64,000 nt of DNA from Microdochium bolleyi (taxonomy: Eukaryota; Ascomycota; Sordariomycetes; Xylariales; Microdochiaceae), in contig KQ964255.1 in NCBI GenBank assembly GCA_001566295.1, positions 558,001-622,000 on the forward strand, read 5' to 3'. Under the pieces are notes generated by a model, which saw only the letters and a list, made by a program, of their open reading frames with translations, had not been told where the DNA came from and did no database searches. Positions 51,442 to 61,407 of the stretch are shown here, piece after piece. Each line of letters opens with the position of its first letter. The stretch's first letter is position 1. Position numbers and translations under genes: made by a program.

Positions 51442-52250
51442 CTAACGACCATCACCCGGCTCCGCATTCGGCTCCCTGATCATCGTGTACAGCTTGATGG
51501 CCTCACCGCCGTCGTCGCAGACCATGTCCTTGGCCAGCCGGAACCCGAGCCGCCCGTATATCGCGACGTTGGGCACGTCCCGGCTCGACTCGAGGTAGCA
51601 CGGCATGTTCTCTCTGTCGGCCTGGTCCGACACGGCGCGCATGAGCCGCCCGCCGACGCCCTTGCCCTGCGCCCGCGGCGACACGACCATGATGTTGAGG
51701 AAGTAGTACCCGCGCGGGTCGTCCCAGACCTCGGACTGCACCCTGGCCTGGGCGTCCTTCCAGATGTAGTAGCGCCTCACGTTGAGCCCGCCCCGGCCGA
51801 ACCACAGGTTCATGCGCACCTGGCCGAGCCACAGCCGCCAGCCCTCGAGCCAGTCGCCCCACGACGGCGGCGTCCCCGCGGCCTGCGGGCGCAGCCACAT
51901 GGCGACCCCGAGCACCTCGTCGCTGCCCTCCTCCTTGGCGACGTGGAATATGCCGTTGCGCATGCCCCACTGCATCCGGATGCTCAGGGACTGGGCGTTG
52001 CGCTCCTTGTTGAACTGTGTGGGTGTTTTCTGGTGATTAGCGATGTTGTGCACCGGGCGGTGGTGTGGTTGCTTACGGTCGCGTGGTCGAATACCCATAC
52101 ATGGTAGGGGTCATGTTCGAAGGCGTCCCTGTCGGCATACGAGGTCAGCGCGTCGTCTGGCGCACAATAGAACTGGAGGCGTACTCACTGGACCACCTTC
52201 ACCGCGCCCGGGATGTCTTTCTCGGTCAGATTCGATATCGTGATTGTCAT
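51442..52250 (-). CDS. GNAT-family N-acetyltransferase
   Basis: Minus-strand exons 52250-52189, 52128-52077 and 52014-51442, 228 aa, starting MTITISNLTEKDIPGAVKVV. The acetyl-CoA-binding motif A is SPRAQGKGVGGRLM (Q/RxxGxG/A), followed by SDQADRENMPCYLESS and YGRLGFRLAKD (motif B). The N-terminal block DAFEHDPYHVWVF and WGMRNGIFHVAKEE fits the large fungal GNAT clade. The substrate is unknown. The first intron could also be read as a 32-nt intron, but the 60-nt form (52129-52188, with a GCTGACC branch) keeps the frame and is preferred. It is convergent with the Zn2Cys6 regulator. Confidence 0.85.
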
Positions 52251-52806
52251 TTTCTGGAGTGTGTCTGCCAAATTGCGAGATCGGAAGGGAGGAGAGGAAA
52301 CCGGGCAGGGCCTATATCGCAGATACAACAAAAGAAACTGGTCAAACGTTCCCCCGGGGATGATGGGTCTGAACTACTCGGTACTGCGCTGCGGAGAACG
52401 ACAGCTTGCCAGGCGAGACAAGGTTCTCCGCCGTGCGGGGTCGCTCACGCGACGGGTGCGCTGAAGCTCTAGCTCCCGAGCTGGACCCTGTGCATCGCAT
52501 AGAGATGCCCGATGCAGCTAGTGGGAGCGACGCGGCTTATCGCTGTCGTGGGGGCAGAGGGCAGCGGCTTCGGGGATCAGAGCATGGCAGATAGTGATAC
52601 TACCGAGCGGCTCAGCTGCGCGGGTCCTGAAGCGTGTGTGGATGGCACATGTTCCGGGTCATTTGTTTTGTCCATCTGCGTGAGTCACAGTCGAACCAGA
52701 ACTACCCATGCCCTGAGGAAATGCACTTGGCAACTTTGTCATAGAAAATAATCATATTTGGAAAGCATAGCAGAACTATAGAACGATGGATCATACACAA
52801 TAACTC
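52251..52806. other. Intergenic, no gene seen
   Basis: This covers the promoter of the acetyltransferase (-) and the 3' flank of the permease (-). No coding signal is present. Confidence 0.4.
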
Positions 52807-54417
52807 CTACTGCCCCAGATCCTCCTTGACCTCGTAGCTCCGCCGGGCGTGCGCAAACCACAGCCCCACGCTCACCACCGCGACGGCCGCGAGGACGACC
52901 GACGCATAGTTCATCTGCTCCTGCAGGACGGGCAGGTACGAGGGGAAGCAGTAGAAGACGAGCGCGACGGCCGTCCACGCGAGCATGACGACGTTGGCGA
53001 GCAGGCCGAGCCGCGGGTACCAGAACGGGCCAGGCCGGAAGCTGCCGCGGCCGCTGCACAGCATGAGGACGACGGGGATGCTGTAGCTCACGTACTGCAG
53101 CATGATGCCCGTCGAGATGAGCGAGTTGAAAGCCAGGTCGGAGCCGAGGTACAGGCAGCCGAAGACGGCGGTCAGCGCGGCCGACATGGCGAGCGACCAG
53201 ACGGGCGTGTGGAAGGGCGCCGGGGCGAGGCGGCTCAGGTGGCGGTGGCACGGGAAGCCGCCCTCGCGGCTGATGGTCCAGGCGAGGCGCGACTGCCACG
53301 TCTGGATGGACCAGACGGCGCCCGCGGTGGTGATCATGACGGGGATCCAGAGCCCCGCGGCGGCGGCCTGGCTGCCCGTGATGCGGTAGAAGAGGCCCAG
53401 GGCCGAGTTGTCGCCGGCGCCGTCGATGACGTCGACGTTGACGAGCACGGCGACGACGACGGCGAGCCCGGACAGGAAGCCGATGGCCACGGTCCAGATG
53501 AGGGCGCGCGGGATGTTCTTGGCGGGCGCGGGGATCTCCTCGGCCAGGTGCGTCGCGACGTCGAGGCACGAGAAGCTCCAGTTGGCGCCGTTCATGCCCA
53601 TGATGAAGGCGATGCCGTCGGGCCAGCCGGAGATGTTGACCGTGGTGGTGAAGAAGTCCTTTGGCGTGGCCTTGGTGCTGGACATGGCGAACAGGGTGAT
53701 GAAGACGGCCCCGATGGTCGCGCAGCTGAAGAGCAGCATGACCTTGGAGATCCGCGGCAGCAGGTGCTCGAAGCTCGCCAGGAGCACGGTGACAATGTTG
53801 AGCAGCTGGTAGCCCACGAAGCCCATCCACTTCTTGTACACAAAGTCCGGGTTGAGCAGCGTGATGATGCCGCACACGCCCACGGGGACCGAGAGGCACG
53901 CCGAGGCGCCCGTCGCGACGGCGGCGAGCCAGCTCACGATGGCGGTCACGTACGAGAGGAAGCGCCGCGAGTGCGCGGGCGCGAGGCGGTGGACCCAGAT
54001 GTACTGGCCGCCGGGGTGCGGCATGGCGGACGACAGCTCGGCGAGCGTCGTCGCGGTGGCCAGCCCGACGCCGGCCATGACCAGGAAGCCCCAGAAGAAG
54101 AGCGGCGAGCCGCCCATGGGCAGGGCGGTGCCCAGGACAAGGAGGAGGCCCACGGCGGTGTTGGTGACGCCATAGCCGATGCCGATGGCGGAGAGCGTCG
54201 TGAAGGGCTTCAGGGTCTGCACGGTGACGTGGCCGTCGACGATGGACGTGTGCTCGCGTGCGTCGCTCCCGAGCTTCTCGACGGCGGCTGGAGTCTTGCC
54301 GGTGTGGGCGTAGTCCGAGGTCGGAGCCTCGTCTGTGTGGGTAGACATGTTGGCGAGGGAACTAATGCGATCAAGATGTCGAGAAGAATCCTCTGGATAT
54401 CCGAGCTTCATGTCCAA
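52807..54417 (-). CDS. APC-family amino acid/choline/GABA permease
   Basis: Intronless, 536 aa from ATG 54417; a second Met at 54348 (MSTHTDEAPT) is an alternative start. Twelve hydrophobic segments are visible. The family landmarks are GIGYGVTNTAVGLLLVLG, LAELSSAMPHPGGQYIWVHR (the consensus before TM3), FSCLDVATHLAEEIPAPAKN and ISREGGFPCHRHLSRLAP, as in yeast Uga4/Hnm1-type transporters. The protein is predicted at the plasma membrane and imports an amine or amino acid such as GABA, choline or a polyamine. It is divergent from the FAD oxidase, with only 611 bp between starts. Confidence 0.9.
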   Translation of the reverse strand: MDMKLGYPEDSSRHLDRISSLANMSTHTDEAPTSDYAHTGKTPAAVEKLGSDAREHTSIVDGHVTVQTLKPFTTLSAIGIGYGVTNTAVGLLLVLGTALPMGGSPLFFWGFLVMAGVGLATATTLAELSSAMPHPGGQYIWVHRLAPAHSRRFLSYVTAIVSWLAAVATGASACLSVPVGVCGIITLLNPDFVYKKWMGFVGYQLLNIVTVLLASFEHLLPRISKVMLLFSCATIGAVFITLFAMSSTKATPKDFFTTTVNISGWPDGIAFIMGMNGANWSFSCLDVATHLAEEIPAPAKNIPRALIWTVAIGFLSGLAVVVAVLVNVDVIDGAGDNSALGLFYRITGSQAAAAGLWIPVMITTAGAVWSIQTWQSRLAWTISREGGFPCHRHLSRLAPAPFHTPVWSLAMSAALTAVFGCLYLGSDLAFNSLISTGIMLQYVSYSIPVVLMLCSGRGSFRPGPFWYPRLGLLANVVMLAWTAVALVFYCFPSYLPVLQEQMNYASVVLAAVAVVSVGLWFAHARRSYEVKEDLGQ

Positions 54418-55028
54418 GGCGGCAGAACGCCGAACTTATCAAGTCTCGCGCTCGGCCGAGAGGTTGGAGAGACCCAAGAGGTCGCGGTTGGAGACAGCCC
54501 TCAGCGTATCAGCCGTGCCTAACGAGTAATGGCATGTGGATACGAGCGCTGGGCCGCCTCCCCCAGCTTTCGCAAATGCCGAGCGATAAGGGGCTCGGAG
54601 GTTTGGGGGTGGCGCATCCTCGCACCCGCTTGCCTAGTACGGCATGATGCGTCGGGAGTTCCCCTCTTCTCCAACCGCCGGTCGGTCAGTCGGGCTCGCA
54701 CTGCGATTGTACGAGCCGGGCCAAACTTCAAGAGGAGCCCGGGACGCGGTCGTTCTTGACAGGCGCAGTGTTTTCTTCCAAGAAGTCGAGCCTATTGACA
54801 AGATGGCCGGCATGGGGAAAGCGAAGAGGCCGGACGAGTCGTCGCACCGTCAGAGTATGTCCACAAGATCGAGGGTCGTCCTATCAACCCCCTTCTAACG
54901 CTTGAGGCCACCCAGATGCGGCTTCCTCGAGATTCCTGCACAATGTCAGAACAGCGGTCCTGTCAGACCCTGGCCTGCCGCGGCCGAACCCGACCGTCGC
55001 CGCATGGCAGGTCCCAGAGCACCCGACC
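54418..55028. promoter_or_regulatory. Bidirectional promoter of the permease and FAD oxidase genes
   Basis: This is the spacer between two divergent start codons. A CGG-N7-CCG triplet pair lies at 54420-54432, directly at the permease start; one such site is expected by chance in this length. No TATA element is evident. Confidence 0.4.
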
Positions 55029-56480
55029 ATGTCGAATACACAGTCCCCGACGCTCCCCACGCGCACAGACTTCGCCATCATCGGCTCGGGCATCACGGGC
55101 TGCAGCACGACGAGGGCGCTCCTCCAGCACCACGACGCCGGGAGCCAGCACATCACGGTCTTCGAGGCCCGGACCCTCGTGAGCGGCGCCACGGGCCGGA
55201 ACGGCGGCCACCTCGTCACCGCAGCGGGTCACACCTACGGCCCCCTGGCGAGGCAGCACGGCGTCGAGGCCGCGAGGCAGATCACCCGGTTCAGCATCCT
55301 CAACATCAACGCGATCATCGACATGGTCGAGAAGATGGACCCTGAGCTGCAGGAGGCCTGCCAGTTCCGACACGTGCTCAAGGTCATGGCGGTCGGGGAC
55401 GACGAGACGTGGGCGACGGCGAGGCAGTCGGTCCTGGACTTTCAGGCCAACGTCCCCGAGCACAGCGCATACCATCGGATCGTCCAGCAGGATGATGTGC
55501 CAGATGTGAGTCCGCAGCGAGACGGCATCCCCGAGGCATCGCTAACCTGGAAACAGAGATGGAACATTAAGGACTCCAGCGGTGCCGTCGAGCACAAGGC
55601 AGGCGCCATCTGGCCCTACCGCCTCCTGACCAGCATGTACGAGCAACTTCTCAGGCAATACCCAGACCGACTCTCCATCGAGACCAACACGCCGGTCACG
55701 CACGTCAGGTACTCGCCCGAGACAGACGCGCAGTACCCCTACGAGCTCGCGACACCCCGCGGCCGCATCCGGGCGAGGCGCGTGATACACTGCACCAACG
55801 GACACGCGTCGCACCTGCTCCCCGCGCTCGCGGGTGGCATCTACCCGTTCCGCGGGACCATGACGGAGCAGAAGCCCGGGCCGCGGCTTGCAAACCTCGG
55901 CGCGAGCAGGTCATGGAGCCTCGCGCACAGGTCTCGCCTGGACGTCGAGACTGGCTTCTACGACACCGGGCTGTACTACCTCCAGCAGAACGCGCGGACG
56001 GGCAACATCTGGATCGGCAACGAGACGGCGTATCTGAAGGACATCCTGACCTCGGACGACACGTATGTCCCTGCGGAGGCGAGGCGGGCGCTGTCAAGGG
56101 TCCTGCCCCGGTTCTTCAAAGAGGGATGGCAAGAGGAGCAGGACACGTCGGAGATTGAGTCGATCTGGTCCGGGATCCAGGGGCACACGGCGGACGGGCT
56201 GCCAGTAGTCGGTCGCGTCCCGGCTTGTGTCACGGGCAACGCCGCGGACGACCAGCAGTGGATCGCGGCGGGTTTCAACGGATATGGCATGGATAAGTGC
56301 TGGCTGACGGGCGTGGCGCTGGCGGAGATGGTACTGGGCCAGGCGGCGCCTGGTTACTTCCCACGGTGCTACGTGGTCACAGAAGAGCGACTGCGCCGGA
56401 GGCTGAACGCGGACGAGACGGTCCGCAAGTTTGCAGGGCTCGCGATGGTCAGTGGAAGTGATGAGATTGCAAAACTGTAG
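55029..56480 (+). CDS. FAD-dependent amine/D-amino-acid oxidase-type oxidoreductase (DAO family)
   Basis: Exons 55029-55505 and 55557-56480 give 466 aa. The FAD-binding GxGxxG motif is at residues 19-24 (IIGSGITGCSTTRAL), followed by FEARTLVSGATGRNGGH, a DAO-family signature, and C-terminal EIESIWSGIQGHTADGLPVVG with AAGFNGYGMDKCW. The family oxidises amines or amino acids (glycine, sarcosine, gamma-glutamylputrescine and others) and releases hydrogen peroxide. The short intron (51 nt, GTGAGT, CTAAC branch, CAG) is stop-free and a multiple of three; removing it restores the expected length. The neighbouring permease and regulator suggest a nitrogen-source pathway. Confidence 0.88.
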   Translation: MSNTQSPTLPTRTDFAIIGSGITGCSTTRALLQHHDAGSQHITVFEARTLVSGATGRNGGHLVTAAGHTYGPLARQHGVEAARQITRFSILNINAIIDMVEKMDPELQEACQFRHVLKVMAVGDDETWATARQSVLDFQANVPEHSAYHRIVQQDDVPDVSPQRDGIPEASLTWKQRWNIKDSSGAVEHKAGAIWPYRLLTSMYEQLLRQYPDRLSIETNTPVTHVRYSPETDAQYPYELATPRGRIRARRVIHCTNGHASHLLPALAGGIYPFRGTMTEQKPGPRLANLGASRSWSLAHRSRLDVETGFYDTGLYYLQQNARTGNIWIGNETAYLKDILTSDDTYVPAEARRALSRVLPRFFKEGWQEEQDTSEIESIWSGIQGHTADGLPVVGRVPACVTGNAADDQQWIAAGFNGYGMDKCWLTGVALAEMVLGQAAPGYFPRCYVVTEERLRRRLNADETVRKFAGLAMVSGSDEIAKL

Positions 56481-56550
56481 ATAGTAGCACCACTTGCCGC
56501 ACGAGAGCAAAAATCTCGGGATATCCATAAAATCAATGTAAACCATAGAG

Positions 56551-58499
56551 CTATCCCATCATCGTGCGAAGGCCCTTGTCCCGCGCGATGTCCACCCAGT
56601 ACACCTCCTCCTCGCCGCGGTCGAGCGCCGCCCACACCGCCTTCAGCAGCTCGGAGATGACCTGTACCTTGTTGAGCGGCAGCACGTGGCTGTACGCCGC
56701 CAGCCGCGCCCTGATGAACTTGCGAGCCTTGACGACCTCGATCTCGTCCCTGTCGAGTGCGGGCCCGTCGGCTAGTAAGGACGATCTTGTCGGGTCTCCC
56801 GAGTTGCGGCCGGAGATGGTCGGATATCCGAGCCGCGGACGGTCACTATTGCAGACGGCGCTCTTCCGCCGCAGCTCGCTCGAGACGGCAACCATGATGA
56901 ACGGCTGCACGCTGCGCGTGCGCGACTCGAACGGGATATTCTGGAGAATGCCCAGCACGTGCAGAGCCAGCTTGGTCAGCCAGGCCTGGCGCTCTTCGGG
57001 AGTGATACTACTGCGCCCGCTGCCCGGCGCCGGGCTCAGCAGTGACGCCTCGCACCAGGGCGTGTAACGCTCGCTGAGGAGGTCTGGGAACACGCGGTAG
57101 AGCTGCAGAAGACCCGTGCAGCGGTACGCCTCGTCGATGAGCCGCAGGTGCTCGAGGGGCGTCTGGGGGTCGCCCGGGTCCCGGAGCTGGACGAGGTCCG
57201 GCGAGACGTGTGCGAGGAAGCTCCGCTCGAGACGGCGGGCGTCTCTGAGTGCCGCGCGGAAGATGTCGAGGTCGCGCTCGGCCATGAACCTGACCTTTGC
57301 CATGTGCGTCCTGTACCCGAAGACGAGGATCCCGGTGTCGGTCAGGAGCTTGACTGTCTCGCGCGAGATGCCGGAGTACGGGTGCGGCTCGTCGATGGAC
57401 CCGGCGGTGTCAGAGGCCGAGGCCGACGGGGAGGGCCCAATCATCGCCGCACCTGGGCGCCGGCGGAAGTTGCCCAGCTCTCGGCGGTCCGTGAGGAAGA
57501 CGAGAAGCATGGCCCAGTACTCCATCGTGTCGCTGAAGAACGACAGCGTCTTTGCATTGTCGTCTGGAGCATCCTCCATGATGCTGCCCAGCATGTTCCA
57601 GCTCGCCCGGAACCGATCCGTCGCCAGGTTCTGCGGAGCTAGCCAGCTGGCGGTGTGGCCCAGGAGCATGTATGCCAGGAGGATGTCCTTTCTGCCGGTG
57701 GTGGAGGACGGGAAGTCTGCCCGGATCGACTCCATGGCCTGGTCATGCTCCCTCCTGGCCACCGCGAGCATCTGAGGAAAATCCTCAGACAGGCAGGCTG
57801 CCGCCATGCTCTGGATGGTATGGTTGAGCACGCTGGAGGACTGCCACCTGGTCTCGACGATGCCGCGCATGATGTTGGACTTGCTGTCCCAGGAGCAGTA
57901 CAGGGAGATGACGTCGCTGAAGAAGTACTGTGACAGAGCTGTAGGCAGGTGGCTGATCTCGCGTGCCGGGCTTGGGGACAGTGACCGTCTCCCGAAGAGC
58001 GCGACCGGCCGAGTCGCCTCCGCAGCGCCTTCTGTCGCTGCCAGTGGGTCGAACAGGGTCATCGACAGGTCAGAGTCGTCGAGGCCGATCATCCACGAGT
58101 TCTGTATCGACGCCCAGGAAGCCGCTGACGAAGGGCTAAGGACCGTCACTGCAGAATCCTTTGGCGCCGGGAGTGTCGGCGGCGTCGGCCAGCCATCTTG
58201 TGGCAGCAGGTCGTTCCACACAGCAGTCGATGTTGGCCGCGACGGCCCGCTACCAGCCTGCCTCTGGTGCCGATGCGACCAGCGCACGTTGAGGGCGTAG
58301 CCCGGACACTGGACATTCTGTCCTTCGCAGCGCTGACAAGCTGGCTTCCGCTCGTCGCATTTGACCTGCAGTATGCGGCATGGTGAGCACGAGGGGGGAC
58401 ATATCTGGCTGCATGGAGCGTGAGACCGACCTTCCGGGACTTGCACCGCAGGCAGCCATTCCTCGACTTGAGGTGCGAGGTCCTTGGCGAGGCACTCAT
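56551..58499 (-). CDS. Zn2Cys6 transcription factor (Fungal_trans_2 type)
   Basis: Minus-strand exons 58499-58431 and 58365-56551, 627 aa. The intron (58366-58430, 65 nt) splits the zinc cluster, which reads GCLRCKSRK / VKCDERKPACQRCEGQNVQC; cysteines at residues 16, 19, 26, 33, 36 and 43 have the standard spacing. The donor GTCGGT is unusual but the only one that restores the cluster. The C-terminal part (about residues 130-600) is helical with LPTALSQYFFSDVISLYCSW, NIMRGIVETRW and AAACLSEDF blocks typical of the large Fungal_trans_2 group. It is convergent with the FAD oxidase (70 bp between stops) and may control the permease-oxidase pair. Confidence 0.88.
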
Positions 58500-59056
58500 G
58501 GGGTGAACCTCACATTGTTTCAGAGGTCTCTGTTGATGCCAAGTTGGGCCGAGTGGTAGGAGACAATTGAGCGCGGAGGGTCGGGACAGACTGCGGGGTC
58601 GCAGAAGGTGGTCGATAGGGAAGTTGCAGCTAGGACCGTTCGGGATAAGAAAGCCGATATCGCCGTGGTGGTCGTCCACGGGTGTCGATACGCGTCCGGG
58701 ACGCTCCCAGTCCCACGAAGAGTGGGAGTCTGCCTCGCCCGCCAGTCGACGGGAGAGGGCTATGCGTAATCAAATGACCACGAGCCACATCTCAAAGCGG
58801 AGGAGCCGTGGCGCGTGCTTCCGTACGCTGCCAGCACGAGATGTCGAGGCACAAAGGTGATGCTGTTCGCAGGCGATCATTGTGAGGAAAGGTAGTCCTG
58901 CATGGAGCCTGAGATTGCATGACCGTCTGGGGGAAAGTGAGGCAGTTGCAGGGGCGAGATTGAAATGGATGGAATCCCAGGAAGTCACGACCCCTCCGCG
59001 GGGTCACAGCGGTCGCCGGTACGCCTCGCTCCTGCCAACCGCACATCGCGACTACA
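58500..59056. other. Divergent promoter region, no gene seen
   Basis: This lies between the regulator (-) and the second HET gene (+). No coding signal is present. Confidence 0.4.
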
Positions 59057-61081
59057 ATGTACCTGCTCAACATCGACACGCGCGAGCTCGAGCTGTTCAG
59101 CGAGGACAACATCCCGCGATACGCAATTCTCTCGCACACGTGGGGACCCGACGAGGCCACCTGGGAAGACTACCGGCCCAAGTCAGCACATGTCGCGGAC
59201 ACAGCAGCAACTCGGCCTCTGCCCAGACGCCACTGGTACGACAGACGCTACAGCAAAGTCCGCCTGCGACCTGCCCGGCCTCGCTCAACGAGGCAGCCGC
59301 AGCACCGTCCACCACGCCGCCACGGACCGGGCCACGCCAAGATCGATGCCTGCTGCAAGCTCGCAAAGGCCGACGGCTTCCAGCATGTCTGGATCGACAC
59401 CTGCTGCATCGACAAGCAGAGCAGCGCCGAGCTTTCCGAGGCGATCAACTCGATGTATGCCTGGTATGCTCGGGCCGCAGTGTGTTATGTGTACCTGGTC
59501 GATGTGCGAGCTGCGACCAACAAGGACAACACACCACAGAGCGGGAACACTCTTGACGAGCTGAACCGCTACACGCCACCGTCTCTCGATGCAGCTCTGC
59601 AGGCCGACATCAAGAGATCACGCTGGTTCACGCGCGGCTGGACCCTCCAGGAATGTCTAGCGCCAGACAGACTGCATGTGCTCGACGCCAGCTGGACACT
59701 CATCGGCTACTCGTACCGGAGACGTTACTTCTCCGGCAGCATTGTCCGCGGCGAAAAGGCCGTGCCGAGGCTATCTGACCTCATCTCGAGCATCACGGGC
59801 ATCCCAGCAAAGTTCCTGTGGGACACGAACATCCGCACGGCGTCCGTAGCAGAGCGGATGAGCTGGGCGAGCGGCCGCCAGACGACGCGCACAGAGGACT
59901 TGGCGTACTGCCTGCTCGGCCTATTCGACGTCAGCATGTCCATGATCTACGGCGAAGGCGAGCACGCGTTCGACCGGTTGCAGCACGAGATCATCAAGCG
60001 CTATGACGACCAGTCCATTCTCGCGTTCGGCAGCACAGCGGAGGACGAGCCTGCCTTCCGGCTCGTCAACCTCGACAAGCTCGACCGCGACGGGGTCCTC
60101 CTCGGCGACGGCTATGATCCGCTGAGGCGCCAGTGCCTGGCCTCGAGTGCTGCCGCTTTCCAGAGCTCGCGCCCCGTGGCCCGGCACAAGCTGGTAAACG
60201 AGCCTGCTGCGCACTACGACGTCACGAATGTCGGCATCTCGATCAGCCTGCCCATGATACAGCTCCCGTCCGGGGAGTGGCTCGCGAGGCTCGACTGCAC
60301 GCTTCCCGCCGACCAGACGGGCGCCTCCCTAGCAGACAAGTACCTGTGCCTCGTGCTGGTGCCGTCCTACACGCAGCCCAACATCCTCTTCCGCCGTGGC
60401 GACAGGTGTCTGACCCTCATCCCACTGTGGTACTTCCAGTCCAGCTTCCGCACCCCGGCGGTGCGACGCAGCGTCTACTTGGCCTCGTCTGTCGGCCCCG
60501 AGTCCTATCGGAAAGGGCCGCTGGTCGTACCTGATAACTGCCTCGAGGTCTTTCGCATACGCACGACATACCCGCCCATCCGGGACGCACGCCACGGCAC
60601 ACAGCTGTGGTCCACGATTCCAGACGACGAGGAGCGGGCGGACAGCGAGATCTATCTAGATTGCGCGGATTACGGGCACGAGGAATTCGCACTCCGGGTC
60701 CAGATATCAGACAAGCTGGCCGGCGAGCACTCCGCAACGGAAGATTCTGCTGCTGCTGGTCACAGAAAATTGTCCCGAAGCTCCGTATTTAGTCGCGGTG
60801 CAAAACTCAGCATATGCCACCAGCGCGACCAGTTCAACATGGTGGAGCTGATGCTCAACGCCCCTGACGCGAAGGCGGGGACATTCCCGCAAGCAGCGGC
60901 TGTGACTCGGGACAAGAAGCACTCGATCAAGTGGGAGGCAGAGGTTGTTGTTGGCGGTCATGAAATATTTCTCGTCCCGTTTGCACGACACCGCTGGAAA
61001 GTTGACGTGCGGGCAGTCGGAGAGAATCAAAGATCGAGGGACGATCCAAAGAGGTTAGAGCGTGCGGTGACTTTATTATAG
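59057..61081 (+). CDS. HET-domain protein with long C-terminal extension
   Basis: Frame of 674 aa starting MYLLNIDTRELELF. HET blocks: YAILSHTWGPDEATWEDY (residues 22-39), HVWIDTCCIDKQSSAELSEA (113-132), YVYLVDV, RSRWFTRGWTLQECLAP and the WASGRQTTRTEDLAYCLLGL segment typical of the HET/NACHT-associated subgroup. Between blocks one and two there is a 45-residue Arg/Pro-rich stretch (about 44-90) absent from most homologues, either an insertion or an unrecognised intron. The C-terminal 330 residues lack a NACHT or WD40 module. Likely role in allorecognition or stress-triggered cell death. Codon use is normal for the window. Confidence 0.85.
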   Translation: MYLLNIDTRELELFSEDNIPRYAILSHTWGPDEATWEDYRPKSAHVADTAATRPLPRRHWYDRRYSKVRLRPARPRSTRQPQHRPPRRHGPGHAKIDACCKLAKADGFQHVWIDTCCIDKQSSAELSEAINSMYAWYARAAVCYVYLVDVRAATNKDNTPQSGNTLDELNRYTPPSLDAALQADIKRSRWFTRGWTLQECLAPDRLHVLDASWTLIGYSYRRRYFSGSIVRGEKAVPRLSDLISSITGIPAKFLWDTNIRTASVAERMSWASGRQTTRTEDLAYCLLGLFDVSMSMIYGEGEHAFDRLQHEIIKRYDDQSILAFGSTAEDEPAFRLVNLDKLDRDGVLLGDGYDPLRRQCLASSAAAFQSSRPVARHKLVNEPAAHYDVTNVGISISLPMIQLPSGEWLARLDCTLPADQTGASLADKYLCLVLVPSYTQPNILFRRGDRCLTLIPLWYFQSSFRTPAVRRSVYLASSVGPESYRKGPLVVPDNCLEVFRIRTTYPPIRDARHGTQLWSTIPDDEERADSEIYLDCADYGHEEFALRVQISDKLAGEHSATEDSAAAGHRKLSRSSVFSRGAKLSICHQRDQFNMVELMLNAPDAKAGTFPQAAAVTRDKKHSIKWEAEVVVGGHEIFLVPFARHRWKVDVRAVGENQRSRDDPKRLERAVTLL

Positions 61082-61407
61082 GAGCGCGAAAGGCATTCGA
61101 GGACGGCAGCGGTTACCAATCTCTCGATCGTGATATGCGGGCCCATGCTCTTCATCGATCACAGTGTGACTAATCCAGAGATTAGCAGTTTCCAATCCAA
61201 CCAAGCACATTCCCACTCCACTCTCTGCGTCGCCTCAATAATGTCAGACATGCGGCATTGAGCAGCAACGTCAGCGACAATCCAGGCTATGTCACCAAAC
61301 TCTGGGTCTGACTGCCACGCCACTGGGAAGTGAATTTGAACAATACGAGAAGTATAATCGTTGTCTTGGAGCCTGCCCCGTACGCTCATCAACATGCCGG
61401 GTGCCAG
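61082..61407. other. Convergent 3' spacer, no gene seen
   Basis: Short AT-richer spacer between two convergent genes. The minus frame 61159-61395 is not supported by any feature. Confidence 0.4.

Noticed and set aside
52849..54522. 557-codon + strand frame
   Set aside because: Antisense to the APC permease; charged, repetitive translation without transmembrane or domain features.
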